The notes beneath the pieces are model-generated. The model made no database searches. It was not told where the DNA came from and was given only the letters and a program-made list of their open reading frames with translations. This document shows positions 49,953 to 58,891 of a stretch of DNA of 64,000 nucleotides, one piece after another. Location: positions 248,001 through 312,000 of the forward strand of contig JAGPCY010000001.1 in NCBI GenBank assembly GCA_018057825.1. The letters run 5' to 3'. This DNA is from Kofleriaceae bacterium. Its GTDB lineage: Bacteria; Myxococcota_A; Polyangia; Haliangiales; Haliangiaceae. Each line of letters starts with the position of its first letter. Position 1 is the first letter of the stretch. The translations under genes and the position numbers were made by a program.

Positions 49953-52548
49953 TCGGGCTGGCCCGCCGTCGACGCCGCCGGACCAGGGCCGCGGCCACCA
50001 GCGCCGCCGCGATCATCGACACCGGCCCGTCGCGCTCGCCGGTCGAGCAGCACCCGGCCTCGGCCTCGTCTGGATCGGGCTGGCCGCAGGTGCCGCCGGT
50101 GACCGGCGGCGCCGGCGTGCCCGGCACCAGGGCGTGGACCGTGCCGTCGTAGCCGGCGGCGATCAGGTAGTCGCCAGCGGCGGCCAGGCCGCTCACGATC
50201 GGCGCGCCCAGGTCGAGGCGGAACCGCTCGCGGCCGTCGTCGGCGGCCAGGGCGACCACCGCGCCGTCGGGGCGGCCGATCCACACCAGATCGCCCGTGA
50301 CCACCGGGCTGCCGATGAAGCCGGCCTGGGCCGAGCGGTAGTGCGCGAAGTTGAGCGGACCGCCCGGGGTCGCGTAGCGCCACAGCTCGGCGCCGGTCAC
50401 GGCGTCGAGGGCGACCAGCTCGTCCCACTGGGTCGGCACGAACAGCCGGCCGTCGGCCAGCGCCGGGGCCGCGGTCACGCTGTAGCCCCAGTCGAAGCCG
50501 CCCGGCGTGGTCGGCGTGGTCCACAAGACCCGGCCCGTCGCCAGCTCGGCCGCCGAGGCGTCGCCGCGCGCGTTGACCAGGTAGATCGTGCCGTCGTCGA
50601 CCAGCGGCGTGGCGTTGATCGCCACCGTCGCGCCGCCGGTGTTGCTCCAGCGCGGCGCCCCGGTGGTCGCGTTCCAGCCGGTCAGGCCGTCGTCGCGGTT
50701 GAACGCCACCAGGGCGGTGTCGTCGGCGACCGCGATCGCCGCCAGGGTGCCGAGCCATGGATAGCCGGGCGCGCGATCGCGGTTCCACACCTCGGCGCCG
50801 GTCGCCAGGTCGATCGCCGACAGCCGGCCCTGGACCGCGACGTAGACCAGGCCGTCGGCGATCGTCGGCGCCGCCCACAGCGACGACTCGAGCATCGGCA
50901 GGCCATCGGCGGCGTCGAAGGTCCAGCGCGGCGCCCCGTCGGTCAGCGCGACGGCGTGGACCTCCCCGTTGCCCAGGCCGACCACGACCGTGCCGTCGGC
51001 GATCGCCGGGGCGTTCGACACCGGGTACGGCGTGGTGTAGCGCCAGCGCACCGCGCCGGTCGCCAGGTCGAGCCCGACCAGGCCGCCGGCGTCGCCGGCC
51101 GCGCGATCGGCGACGCTCACGACCACGGTGCCGTCGGCCACCACCGGCGAGCCCAGGGCGATCGGTCCGCCGACCGCGGTGGCCCAGCGGGCGATCACCG
51201 GCGGGGTGATCGGGGCGGCCTGACGGCCGAGGTGGGCGGCGCCTCCACCGAGCTGCGGCCAGGCGCCGGCGGTTGGCGGCGGCGCTGCGGGATCGCAGAC
51301 CGTGAAGGCCACCCGGGTCTCGAGCGCGCGGCCGCCCGGCGAGGTGGCGCGGACGTGGACCTCGTGGGCGCCGGGCGCGAGCGCGCCGACCCGACCGCGG
51401 TAGTGCCAGCCGCCGGCCCACGACAGCGGCGTCGGCGAGCCACAGTCGATCGCCGCGGTCACCGTCAGGTCGCCGGCGTCGAGGGCCGCGGCCACCGCGA
51501 CCTCGACGTCGCCAGGCGCGGCGCAGGTGCCAGGCGACGGCGCGACCACGCCCAGGTGCGGCGTGACCAGGCGCTCGCGATGGACCACGGTCGGTGGGGC
51601 CGCGGTGCCGTCGAAGGTGACGATCCGATAGCCGGCGGGCGACTGATCGATGCCGCCCATGATGAAGGTCTGGGTGCCCCACTCGGTCAGACCGGTGCGC
51701 TCGACCTTGCGGTTGGCGTGCCAGTGGCCGGTGAACAGGTAGTCGACCCCGAGGGCCGCGAGCTGATCGGCGACCTCGTCGCGCGGCGAGCCGTGGCCCA
51801 GGCCGACCACGATCATCGCCGGATCGACCCAGGCCAGATCGGCGGCGAAGAACGCGACCTGGGTGGCCTCGGGCAAGTTGGCGTCCCACACCACGACGTG
51901 GAGGTTGCCGACGTCGAAGCTGTAGTTGTCGGGGCCCCAGTGGCGTCGCCACTCGGTGCCGCCGTCGTACCAGTCGTGGTTGCCCGGCACCGGCACCCAC
52001 GGCACGTCGATCCCGGCCAGCGCGGCGTCGACCGCGGCGAACTGATCGGGCGCGTTGCCCTGCGTGACGTCGCCGACGATCGTGAAGAACCGCGGCGGGG
52101 TCGGCAGGGACACCGCCTGATCGATCGCGTCGGCCAGGTCGCCGCCGTCCCAAGGATCGGTCGGCGACTGCGACGGCGTGTGGCTATCGGCCGCGACCAC
52201 GAAGGCCAGCGGCGCGGCGGCCTCCTCGGCGGTCAGCTCGACCAGCGGCAGGTCGAGGTCGGGGCCGTCGGCCGGTCGCCACACCGGCCCGGGCCGGAAG
52301 CCGTCGGGGACCCGGGCCCAGATGATGCCGGTTGGGGTCGCGACGTCGAGGCGGTACACGCCGTCGGCGTCGCTCTCGACGAAGGCGTCGCGGTCGCGGG
52401 CGACCACGACCCCGCCCAGCCCCGGCTCGTTGGCCTGGCGGACGCCGTCGCGGTTGCGATCGACGAACACCCGGCCGGTCAAGGTGGCCGCGCAGGCCGT
52501 GCCGGTCAGGCACGACACGGCGAAGGCGACCGAGATCAGGCGGCGCAT
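49939..52548 (-). CDS. exported metallophosphoesterase with beta-propeller and MYXO-CTERM-like tail
   Basis: The 869-residue product has a signal peptide, then an SdrD-B/MetallophosN-like segment (GRVFVDRNRDGVRQANEPGL), a calcineurin-like phosphoesterase core (VVAADSHT, IVGDVTQGN, VPGNHDWYDGG, GLGHGSP, FTGHWHANRK), a PQQ-like eight-blade-type propeller (~430-830, repeated GLVGLDLATGAVRWRY-like units), and a tail with GCCSTGERDG, a TM helix and an Arg cluster. This tail has the Cys-TM-Arg layout of MYXO-CTERM sorting signals, so surface anchoring is likely. The start is supported by TACGCT 6 bases upstream. Confidence 0.85.
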   Translation of the reverse strand: MRRLISVAFAVSCLTGTACAATLTGRVFVDRNRDGVRQANEPGLGGVVVARDRDAFVESDADGVYRLDVATPTGIIWARVPDGFRPGPVWRPADGPDLDLPLVELTAEEAAAPLAFVVAADSHTPSQSPTDPWDGGDLADAIDQAVSLPTPPRFFTIVGDVTQGNAPDQFAAVDAALAGIDVPWVPVPGNHDWYDGGTEWRRHWGPDNYSFDVGNLHVVVWDANLPEATQVAFFAADLAWVDPAMIVVGLGHGSPRDEVADQLAALGVDYLFTGHWHANRKVERTGLTEWGTQTFIMGGIDQSPAGYRIVTFDGTAAPPTVVHRERLVTPHLGVVAPSPGTCAAPGDVEVAVAAALDAGDLTVTAAIDCGSPTPLSWAGGWHYRGRVGALAPGAHEVHVRATSPGGRALETRVAFTVCDPAAPPPTAGAWPQLGGGAAHLGRQAAPITPPVIARWATAVGGPIALGSPVVADGTVVVSVADRAAGDAGGLVGLDLATGAVRWRYTTPYPVSNAPAIADGTVVVGLGNGEVHAVALTDGAPRWTFDAADGLPMLESSLWAAPTIADGLVYVAVQGRLSAIDLATGAEVWNRDRAPGYPWLGTLAAIAVADDTALVAFNRDDGLTGWNATTGAPRWSNTGGATVAINATPLVDDGTIYLVNARGDASAAELATGRVLWTTPTTPGGFDWGYSVTAAPALADGRLFVPTQWDELVALDAVTGAELWRYATPGGPLNFAHYRSAQAGFIGSPVVTGDLVWIGRPDGAVVALAADDGRERFRLDLGAPIVSGLAAAGDYLIAAGYDGTVHALVPGTPAPPVTGGTCGQPDPDEAEAGCCSTGERDGPVSMIAAALVAAALVRRRRRRASPTTAR

Positions 52549-52554
52549 CCGAGG

Positions 52555-52560
52555 AGCGTA
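52555..52560 (-). promoter_or_regulatory. -10 box TACGCT for the phosphoesterase gene
   Basis: TACGCT (minus strand) ends 6 bases before ATG 52548. Confidence 0.5.
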
Positions 52561-52606
52561 GCCGATCCTTGCCGGGGTCGGTACGCAACCCGGGCGTGGC
52601 CGGGTC

Positions 52607-52612
52607 GATACT
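52607..52612 (+). promoter_or_regulatory. -10-like box GATACT for the double-FHA gene
   Basis: GATACT ends 6 bases before ATG 52619. It is divergent from the phosphoesterase promoter 47 bases away. It matches TATAAT at four of six positions. Confidence 0.35.
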
Positions 52613-52618
52613 GGGGCC

Positions 52619-53470
52619 ATGGAAGCAGCCGGACAGGCGATCCGGATCACGGTGACGATCGGCGCGGCCCCGCCTCGGGTCCTCGACCTGCCGTCCCCGG
52701 TCTTGTGTGGCTCCGGGCGGGCCGCCGACCTGCGCATCACCGATCCGTCGGTCGCGCCTCTCCACCTGCGGCTGGCCCGGGTCGGCGACGCGGTCCACGC
52801 GATCGCGGTCTCGCCGGGGGTCCACGTCGACGGGCTGGCCCTCGGCCTCGACGAGCCCCTGCCGGTCACCGGCCGCGGCCTGACGCTCGGCCCGGCCCGG
52901 CTGGTCGCGGCGCCGTGGGACGCTGCGCCGCTGGCCGATCCGACCCGCACCGACTCGGTGGCCCGCCAGCTCATGCGCGACCTGCTGGGCGATCAGGCGC
53001 CCGGCCCACCCGAGCTCCTCGTCGAGTCCGGGCCGGCGGCCGGCCAGCGCCTGGTCCTGCCCGGGGTCGGGGCCAAGGTGGTCATCGGCCGCGGCGACAC
53101 CGGCTGGGTCGTGCTCGACCCCGATCTGTCGCGGGCCCACGCCGTGGTCGAGCAGCGCGCCGACGGCGCCTGGCTCTGCGACCTCGGCTCGAAGAACGGC
53201 ACCCGCCTCGGCCAGCGCGAGGTGCCGACCGAGGCCCCCGGGCTGATCCTGTCCGATGGCGATCGCATCACCCTCGGCGGCACCACGCTGCGCTTCCGCG
53301 ATCCCGCGGCCGCCGCCCTGGGGGGCGCCGCGGCCATGCTCATGGCCGAGACGATGACCCGCGATCAGGCCCCGCCGACGACCGTGGCCGAGCCGCCGCT
53401 GTGGCCGATCGTCCTCGCGGCGGTGGTCGCGATCGCCGCCGGCGTGGTCGCGGTCGTCCTGGCGCTGTGA
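52619..53470 (+). CDS. double-FHA protein with C-terminal membrane anchor
   Basis: The 283-residue protein has two FHA-like domains. FHA1 (~20-100) is degenerate (CGSGRAADLRITDPSVAPLH, with no SRxH). FHA2 (~135-235) is intact, with VIGRGDTGWVVLDPDLSRAH and DLGSKNGTRLG, so it should bind phosphothreonine. The last ~22 residues are a single hydrophobic helix (LAAVVAIAAGVVAVVLAL) that tail-anchors it to the inner membrane with FHA domains in the cytoplasm. Such proteins dock Ser/Thr-kinase substrates in myxobacteria. No kinase is adjacent. Confidence 0.8.
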   Translation: MEAAGQAIRITVTIGAAPPRVLDLPSPVLCGSGRAADLRITDPSVAPLHLRLARVGDAVHAIAVSPGVHVDGLALGLDEPLPVTGRGLTLGPARLVAAPWDAAPLADPTRTDSVARQLMRDLLGDQAPGPPELLVESGPAAGQRLVLPGVGAKVVIGRGDTGWVVLDPDLSRAHAVVEQRADGAWLCDLGSKNGTRLGQREVPTEAPGLILSDGDRITLGGTTLRFRDPAAAALGGAAAMLMAETMTRDQAPPTTVAEPPLWPIVLAAVVAIAAGVVAVVLAL

Positions 53471-53493
53471 TCGCGCGGCGCGGCTAGCGTGCT

Positions 53494-56400
53494 CTACGGC
53501 GCGGCGCGGATCTCGAGGCTGCCGGGCGGCAGCTTGGTCGGATCGAGGACGTCCCACGCCAGCGTCGTGCCGGCGGCCGCCAGGTGGAAGCCGTCGAGGT
53601 TGCGGCCGGTCGCGAGGGGCGTCGCGGTCCAGGTCGCGCCGGCCTTGCGCGCGATCACGACGTCGGCGGTCGCGCCGTCCTGGTAGGCGATCGCCGGCCC
53701 GCCGCCGGTCAGGAAGATCGTGGCCCCGGCGCCCACCGGGTGGGTGCGGTCGCCGCTACGCGTGCCGTCGTCGACCAGCTCGCTGGCGCCGGCGCTGCCG
53801 TTCCACGCCAGGTAGTGGACCGTGTCGGCGCGGCCGTCCTGGTAGGCGACGTGGAGCGTCCCGTCGCCGCCCACGATCGCGCTCGTCCACCAGCCGCGAT
53901 CGCCGGTGTCGTCGAGGATGGTCTGGTCGAACGTGCCGGCGCCAGCCGCGGTCTCGCGCTCGAGCACCAGCCTGGTCGCCGCCCGATCGTAGTAGACCAA
54001 CGCCAGCCGGCCGTCGGTCAGCGTCACCAGGTTGACGAACAGCCCGGTGCCCTGCGGGTGATCGGCGGCGCCCGGATCTGGGATCGCGCCGCGGCACGCG
54101 CCGCCCAGGCAGGCCTGATCGTCGGCGCACGCGGTCGCGCAGTCGGTGGTCGGCGCCGCGCACACCTCGGGCTGGCCGTCGGCCGCCGGCGCGAAGCAGG
54201 TCTCGCCGGCGCCGCACCGACCGGCGCACGAGCCGATCGCGCTGGCCACGGTGGTGATCGTCCAGTCGCCGGGGCCGCTCGGCGTCGGCGAACCGGCCCG
54301 GGCCAGGCGCAGCTCGGTGGCGCGCGCGCCCCCGGCGGCGGCGACGTTCTCGGCCAGGTAGGCCACGGCCGGGGCGCCGGTCGCCGACAGGGTCAGGCTG
54401 GCGAACGCGCCCTGCACCGTGGCGTCGTCGGCCAGCGCGTAGGACGTGAACTCGCCGTCGTCGTCCTCGAGGGCGAACCGCAGCGTGCCGTTGGTCCGAT
54501 CCTGGTAGGCCAGCCGGGCCAGGCCGCCGTGGAGCGCCACCGAGGTGTAGAAGCCGACGTCGGGGCCGGCCTCGGCGACGCCGCCGCGGTAGGTCGACGG
54601 CTGGTAGGTCGGGGTGACGTCGGGGATGCCGTCGACGGCGGTGAACTCGCGGGTGCCGTCGGCGGCGACGTCGACCAGGACCACGTCGCCGAGGCCCTGA
54701 TCGTAGGTCGACACCACGGTCCGGGTCCCGTCGGTGGCGGCGCCGTTGTGGCGCCCGAGCGGGCCGAAGCTGACCTCGCCCGGCAGGCAGTCGGCCTCGC
54801 CGCAGGCCGGGGTGCCGCCGCAGTTGCAGGCCGGCAGGACCGCGCCGAGCGCGAGCACCACCGCCGCGGTTGCCAGCCGCCGCGCCGCGCCGTCCGGCCG
54901 CCGCCGGGCCCTGCGCCGCCGCCGGAGCGCGAGGGCCACGAGGGCCAGCCCGAAGGGCCAGGCCGCGCGCGGATCGGCGCCGCCGGTCGCGCAGCTACAG
55001 CCGCCCTCGCCGGGCGCGCCGTGGAAGCCGCGGCCGCCGCGGGCCCGCGCCAGGTTGACCGGCAGCTCGAACACCGCTGGCGTGGGATCAATCGTCGTCG
55101 GCTCGCCGTGGATCCGGGCCCGGACCTCGATCCGGTGGATGCCGGGCAGCCACAGGGTGCGCGCGGTCACGACCTGGGTCGGGTACGGCGACCACGCCGA
55201 CCACAGCCCGTCGTCGATGCGCCACGACCACTCGAGATCGGTGGCGTCGCCGCCCAGGGCCAGGGCGATGCGCGGCGCGTCCTCGATCGTCCAGCGATCG
55301 GGATCGTCCAGAGCGTCGCTCGACGGCAGGATCACGTCGTCGATCGTCACCTCGGTCTCGACCGCGGCCCGGGCCATCGACGGCGCCAGGTCGGCGAAGA
55401 TCGCCAGGAAGCTCAGGCTATCGACGGCGGTGATATCGGTGACCCGCAGCTCGAGGCCGCCCAGGGCCGGCAGCGCGAAGGAGCCGAGGCCGCCGGCCAG
55501 GCCGGGCAGGGCGAGCTGGAGGAAGGTCGGGAACCGCGCCGCCAGGACCGCCGGATCCTCGGTGATCGCGTCGTTGTTCTTGACCGACAGGTTGGTGAAG
55601 GCCTCGGTCAGATCGCCCAGCACCGGCTCGAGCTCACCGGCCGCGGTCGCCTGCATGCCGACCGGCAGCCGCAGGTCGGTGACCACGGTGAACAGGCGCA
55701 CGTACTGGCCTTCGACCGCGGCGAAGAAGTCGAGCTCGAGATCCTCGAAGGTGATGTCGAGGAGCGGCTGGTCGACGGCGCGGGTGCCGTCGGGCTGGGT
55801 GGTGAAGGTGTTGGGCCCGAGGACCATGCGCGGCGGCGCCTGGGGCCGCAGCCCGATCGCGACCGGGCTGGTCTCGGCGACCAGGTTGGTGATCGACGGC
55901 GCGATCAGGCCCAGCGTGCTGGTGGTCAACAGATCGACCGTGCGGGTGGTGACCGTCAGGCACAGGAGGCCGCCGTCGTAGAGGCTCCAGGCCAGCTCGT
56001 CGAGCTGGCTCTGGTGCAGGCCGAAGGCCAGGCCGAAAGGCGCGCCGGTGTCGGGCCGGGTATTGCCCTGGAAGAACGCCGACTGCGGGATCGTGGCCCG
56101 CGGCGGCGCCGGCGCGGCCGGGCCACAGCGATCGCGCGGCGCGCCGGCCGGGCGGAAGCCGCCGAGGAGCCCGAGGGCCAGGCCGCCGCTGTTCGAGGTC
56201 GCGTAGCCGCCGGCCACCTGATAGACGTCCATCGCGCCGAGGGTGCCGGGCGACAGGCTGGCGAACAGGTCGCGGGCCCGGCCGGTGATCCCGAGCTCCT
56301 GCAGGCAGGTATCGTCGGCGCGCAGGCACACCTCGTCGGTGCACGCGGTCGCGAACGGGCCACACTCGGACACCTGGCCCGACGGGCAGGCCTTGCAGGT

Positions 56401-57102
56401 CTGGCTCGAGATCGCGTCCTTGATCGCGTCGCCGAAGGTCGAGGTCAAGGTGCCGATGAAGAAGCCGATGCCGAGGCTGGCGGCCTGGCAGCCGAAGCTC
56501 CCGGTCAGGCGAACGTCGTCGCTGGTGAGCTGGGTCAAGGCGACGTCGCCAGCCTCGATGCGCGTGGTGCCGGCGATGGCGTCCTGGCGGAAGTTGATCG
56601 GGAGGTCGATCTTGATGTCGGGGTTGGCCCCGGGCGCGGTGTCGATGCGCACGCCGCAGTTGCCGACGATCGGGATCTGGACCGGGATGTCCATCTGGGT
56701 GCGGACCCGGGCGCGCATCGTGACGTCGAGGCGCGACGCCCCGGCCACCGGGCGCAGCTCGAGGCGCGGCTGATCGCCGGGCCGGGCCTCGAGATCGATC
56801 ACGATCGGGCCACACGGCGCCTGCGGCACGCCGCCGGGGCAGCACACCGCCGGGTTGCCGCCGCAGCTCGCCGGCACGTCGAAGGTCAGGGCCCCGCCGA
56901 GCAGGCCGCCGAGGAGCGCCGCCGGATCGGCGGCGACCGCGGCCAGGCCGCTCTGGCTGACCCGAACCTGGCCGGCGTTGGCGGTGCGAGCGGCGGACGG
57001 AAAGCCGCCTGGGATCGGTTCGAGGCTCGAACAGCCGCCGCCGCATCCCGACGATGCGACGACCGCCGCGAGCCACAGGCACGCGAGGTGGATTCTGGAC
57101 AT
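53494..57102 (-). CDS. 1202-residue exported protein: apparent fusion of a MYXO-CTERM protein and a lipoprotein
   Basis: A lipoprotein signal (VASSGC) opens the protein. Residues ~30-690 are a beta-rich exported domain with Cys pairs (ASCGGNPAVCCPGGVPQAPC, SQTCKACPSGQVSECG). At ~704-740 comes GGCSCATGGADPRAAWPFG, a TM helix and RRRRRARRR, a typical MYXO-CTERM terminus. The frame runs on without a stop into ATAAVVLALGAVLPACNCGG (second lipobox, Cys ~757), then a ~440-residue beta-propeller-like part with repeated AYQDG/AYLAEN blades and Cys knots. No ATG/GTG/TTG precedes the second signal after the Arg cluster. ATG 57102 follows a GGGGAG site. Function is unknown. Confidence 0.75.
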   Translation of the reverse strand: MSRIHLACLWLAAVVASSGCGGGCSSLEPIPGGFPSAARTANAGQVRVSQSGLAAVAADPAALLGGLLGGALTFDVPASCGGNPAVCCPGGVPQAPCGPIVIDLEARPGDQPRLELRPVAGASRLDVTMRARVRTQMDIPVQIPIVGNCGVRIDTAPGANPDIKIDLPINFRQDAIAGTTRIEAGDVALTQLTSDDVRLTGSFGCQAASLGIGFFIGTLTSTFGDAIKDAISSQTCKACPSGQVSECGPFATACTDEVCLRADDTCLQELGITGRARDLFASLSPGTLGAMDVYQVAGGYATSNSGGLALGLLGGFRPAGAPRDRCGPAAPAPPRATIPQSAFFQGNTRPDTGAPFGLAFGLHQSQLDELAWSLYDGGLLCLTVTTRTVDLLTTSTLGLIAPSITNLVAETSPVAIGLRPQAPPRMVLGPNTFTTQPDGTRAVDQPLLDITFEDLELDFFAAVEGQYVRLFTVVTDLRLPVGMQATAAGELEPVLGDLTEAFTNLSVKNNDAITEDPAVLAARFPTFLQLALPGLAGGLGSFALPALGGLELRVTDITAVDSLSFLAIFADLAPSMARAAVETEVTIDDVILPSSDALDDPDRWTIEDAPRIALALGGDATDLEWSWRIDDGLWSAWSPYPTQVVTARTLWLPGIHRIEVRARIHGEPTTIDPTPAVFELPVNLARARGGRGFHGAPGEGGCSCATGGADPRAAWPFGLALVALALRRRRRARRRPDGAARRLATAAVVLALGAVLPACNCGGTPACGEADCLPGEVSFGPLGRHNGAATDGTRTVVSTYDQGLGDVVLVDVAADGTREFTAVDGIPDVTPTYQPSTYRGGVAEAGPDVGFYTSVALHGGLARLAYQDRTNGTLRFALEDDDGEFTSYALADDATVQGAFASLTLSATGAPAVAYLAENVAAAGGARATELRLARAGSPTPSGPGDWTITTVASAIGSCAGRCGAGETCFAPAADGQPEVCAAPTTDCATACADDQACLGGACRGAIPDPGAADHPQGTGLFVNLVTLTDGRLALVYYDRAATRLVLERETAAGAGTFDQTILDDTGDRGWWTSAIVGGDGTLHVAYQDGRADTVHYLAWNGSAGASELVDDGTRSGDRTHPVGAGATIFLTGGGPAIAYQDGATADVVIARKAGATWTATPLATGRNLDGFHLAAAGTTLAWDVLDPTKLPPGSLEIRAAP

Positions 57103-57206
57103 GATGCTCCCCGCCGCGATGGGACCGCTTGCCGGCCGCCCGGTCAAGGGTGAAGCGCGGCCGCGATCGCCGTCGGCCCGACGGTCAACCTCACCGCGGA
57201 CCGGCG

Positions 57207-57212
57207 TATGAT
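57207..57212 (+). promoter_or_regulatory. -10 box TATGAT for the cyclase gene
   Basis: TATGAT ends exactly 7 bases before GTG 57220. The two ATG codons inside and next to the box (57208, 57211) would then lie in the promoter, so GTG is the likely start. Confidence 0.55.
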
Positions 57213-57219
57213 GGGCGCG

Positions 57220-58860
57220 GTGCCCGACCCGACCACGTCCGCACGCCTGCGCCCGTGGCATCGGTTTCACGTCCGGCTGTCGGTCATGTACGGCGGCCTG
57301 ATCCTGGCCGTGCTCCTCAGCGTGACGTGGTTTTTCTACGACCGCGCCGTCGAGCGCGAGATCGCGGCGCTGGCGGCGCGGCTGCGCATCGCCGCCATGA
57401 CCCTGGCGTCGTCGATCGATCCGGCCGACCTCGACGCCATCCGCGGCCCGGCCGACGTCGACGGCCCGGCCTACCGCCGCCTCGAGGCCCGGTTCCGCGC
57501 GGTCGCCGCCGCCGAGCCCGACTTCTCGGATCTCTACGTCATGCGCCGCGGCCCCGACGCGACCAGCCTGACGATCGTGATCGACATCGTGATCGTCGGC
57601 GACACCGCGGCCGGTCAGCCCGGCGAGCGCTACCCGCTGGGCGCGGCCCGGGCCATGGCCGCCGGGTTCGAGCGCCCGACCGTCGAGGCCGCGCCGTACC
57701 GCGACGCCTGGGGCGAGGTGCTGTCGGGCTACGCGCCGATCCGCGATCGCGCCGGCGCCGCGGTCGCGATCGTCGGCGTCGATGTCCGCGCGACCCGGCT
57801 GGCCGCGATCAAGCGCGAGGCCGCGGTGGTGGCGGCCGCGGTCCTGGTGGCCGCGATCCTCGCGCTGGTCATGCTGGCGGCGATCGTCGCCAGGAGCGTG
57901 CGCACGCCGCTGGCGCGCATGGTCGAGGCCACCAACGCGATCGCCGCCGGCCAGCTCACGGTCCGCGCCGGCCTGGTGCGCTCCGACGAGTTCGGCGTGG
58001 TCGGCCGCCACTTCGATCAGATGGCGATCGGCCTCGAGGAGCGCGAGTTCATCAAGGCCACCTTCGGCCAGTACGTCGCCCCCGAGGTGGTGGCGCGGAT
58101 GCTGTCGGATCGCTCCCACGCCGTTCGCGGACAGCGCCGCCACGTCGCGGTCATGTTCGTCGACGTCCGCCGCTTCACGACCCTGGCCGAGGGCCTGGCC
58201 CCCGAGGACGTGGTCGCGCTCTTGAACGATTACCTCGAGGGCATGACCGCGGTCATCACCAGCCACGGCGGGCGCATCGACAAGTTCATCGGCGACGCGA
58301 TCATGGCCGACTGGGGGGCCCTCGACGAGCACCCGGCGCCCGAGGCGGCGGCGGTCGAGACCGCCCTGGCCATGCTGGCGGCGCTGGCGCGGTGGAACGC
58401 GGCCCGCGCCGCGCGCGGCGCGCCCGGCCTCGCGATCGGCATCGCGATCCACGCCGGCGGCGTGGTCGCCGGCTCGATCGGCAGCGCCAAGAAGCTCGAG
58501 TACACGGTGATCGGCGACGCGGTGAACGTGGCCAGCCGGCTCGAGGGGCTGTGCAAGACTTTCGGGGCGGCCCTGGTGGCCTCGGGCTCGGTGGTCGCGG
58601 CCGCGGGCGCCGAGGATCGGGCCCGCTGGCTCGACACCCTGGTCCTGCGCGGGCGGGCCGAGCCGACCGAGGTCTATCAGCTCCTGACCGACGACGATCC
58701 GCGGCGCGCGACGCTCGACGCCTACCGCGCCGCGGTCGCCCTGGTCCGGGCCGGCGATCCCGGCGCGGCCGCCGCCCTGGCCGCGTTGCCCGACGACGAT
58801 CCCGCGGTCGCGTACCACCGCGCGCGCGCCACCGCCGGGGCCGCCACCGCCGAAGCCTGA
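57220..58860 (+). CDS. class III adenylate/guanylate cyclase with periplasmic sensor and HAMP
   Basis: The 546-residue protein has TM1 (~16-36), a periplasmic domain of ~165 residues (PAS/dCache-like; FSDLYVMRRGPDATSL), TM2 (~203-228), HAMP (~229-282) and a catalytic domain (~300-490). The cyclase shows VAVMFVDVRRFT and DKFIGDAIMADWG (two metal Asp residues), KKLEYTVIGDAVNVASRLE (purine-selecting Lys, and the transition-state Asn and Arg). The Lys favours ATP as substrate, but guanylate activity is not excluded. ATG 57208 and 57211 are alternative starts. Confidence 0.9.
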   Translation: MPDPTTSARLRPWHRFHVRLSVMYGGLILAVLLSVTWFFYDRAVEREIAALAARLRIAAMTLASSIDPADLDAIRGPADVDGPAYRRLEARFRAVAAAEPDFSDLYVMRRGPDATSLTIVIDIVIVGDTAAGQPGERYPLGAARAMAAGFERPTVEAAPYRDAWGEVLSGYAPIRDRAGAAVAIVGVDVRATRLAAIKREAAVVAAAVLVAAILALVMLAAIVARSVRTPLARMVEATNAIAAGQLTVRAGLVRSDEFGVVGRHFDQMAIGLEEREFIKATFGQYVAPEVVARMLSDRSHAVRGQRRHVAVMFVDVRRFTTLAEGLAPEDVVALLNDYLEGMTAVITSHGGRIDKFIGDAIMADWGALDEHPAPEAAAVETALAMLAALARWNAARAARGAPGLAIGIAIHAGGVVAGSIGSAKKLEYTVIGDAVNVASRLEGLCKTFGAALVASGSVVAAAGAEDRARWLDTLVLRGRAEPTEVYQLLTDDDPRRATLDAYRAAVALVRAGDPGAAAALAALPDDDPAVAYHRARATAGAATAEA

Positions 58861-58891
58861 CGCCGGGCCGGCGATCGGCCACACTGCGGTG

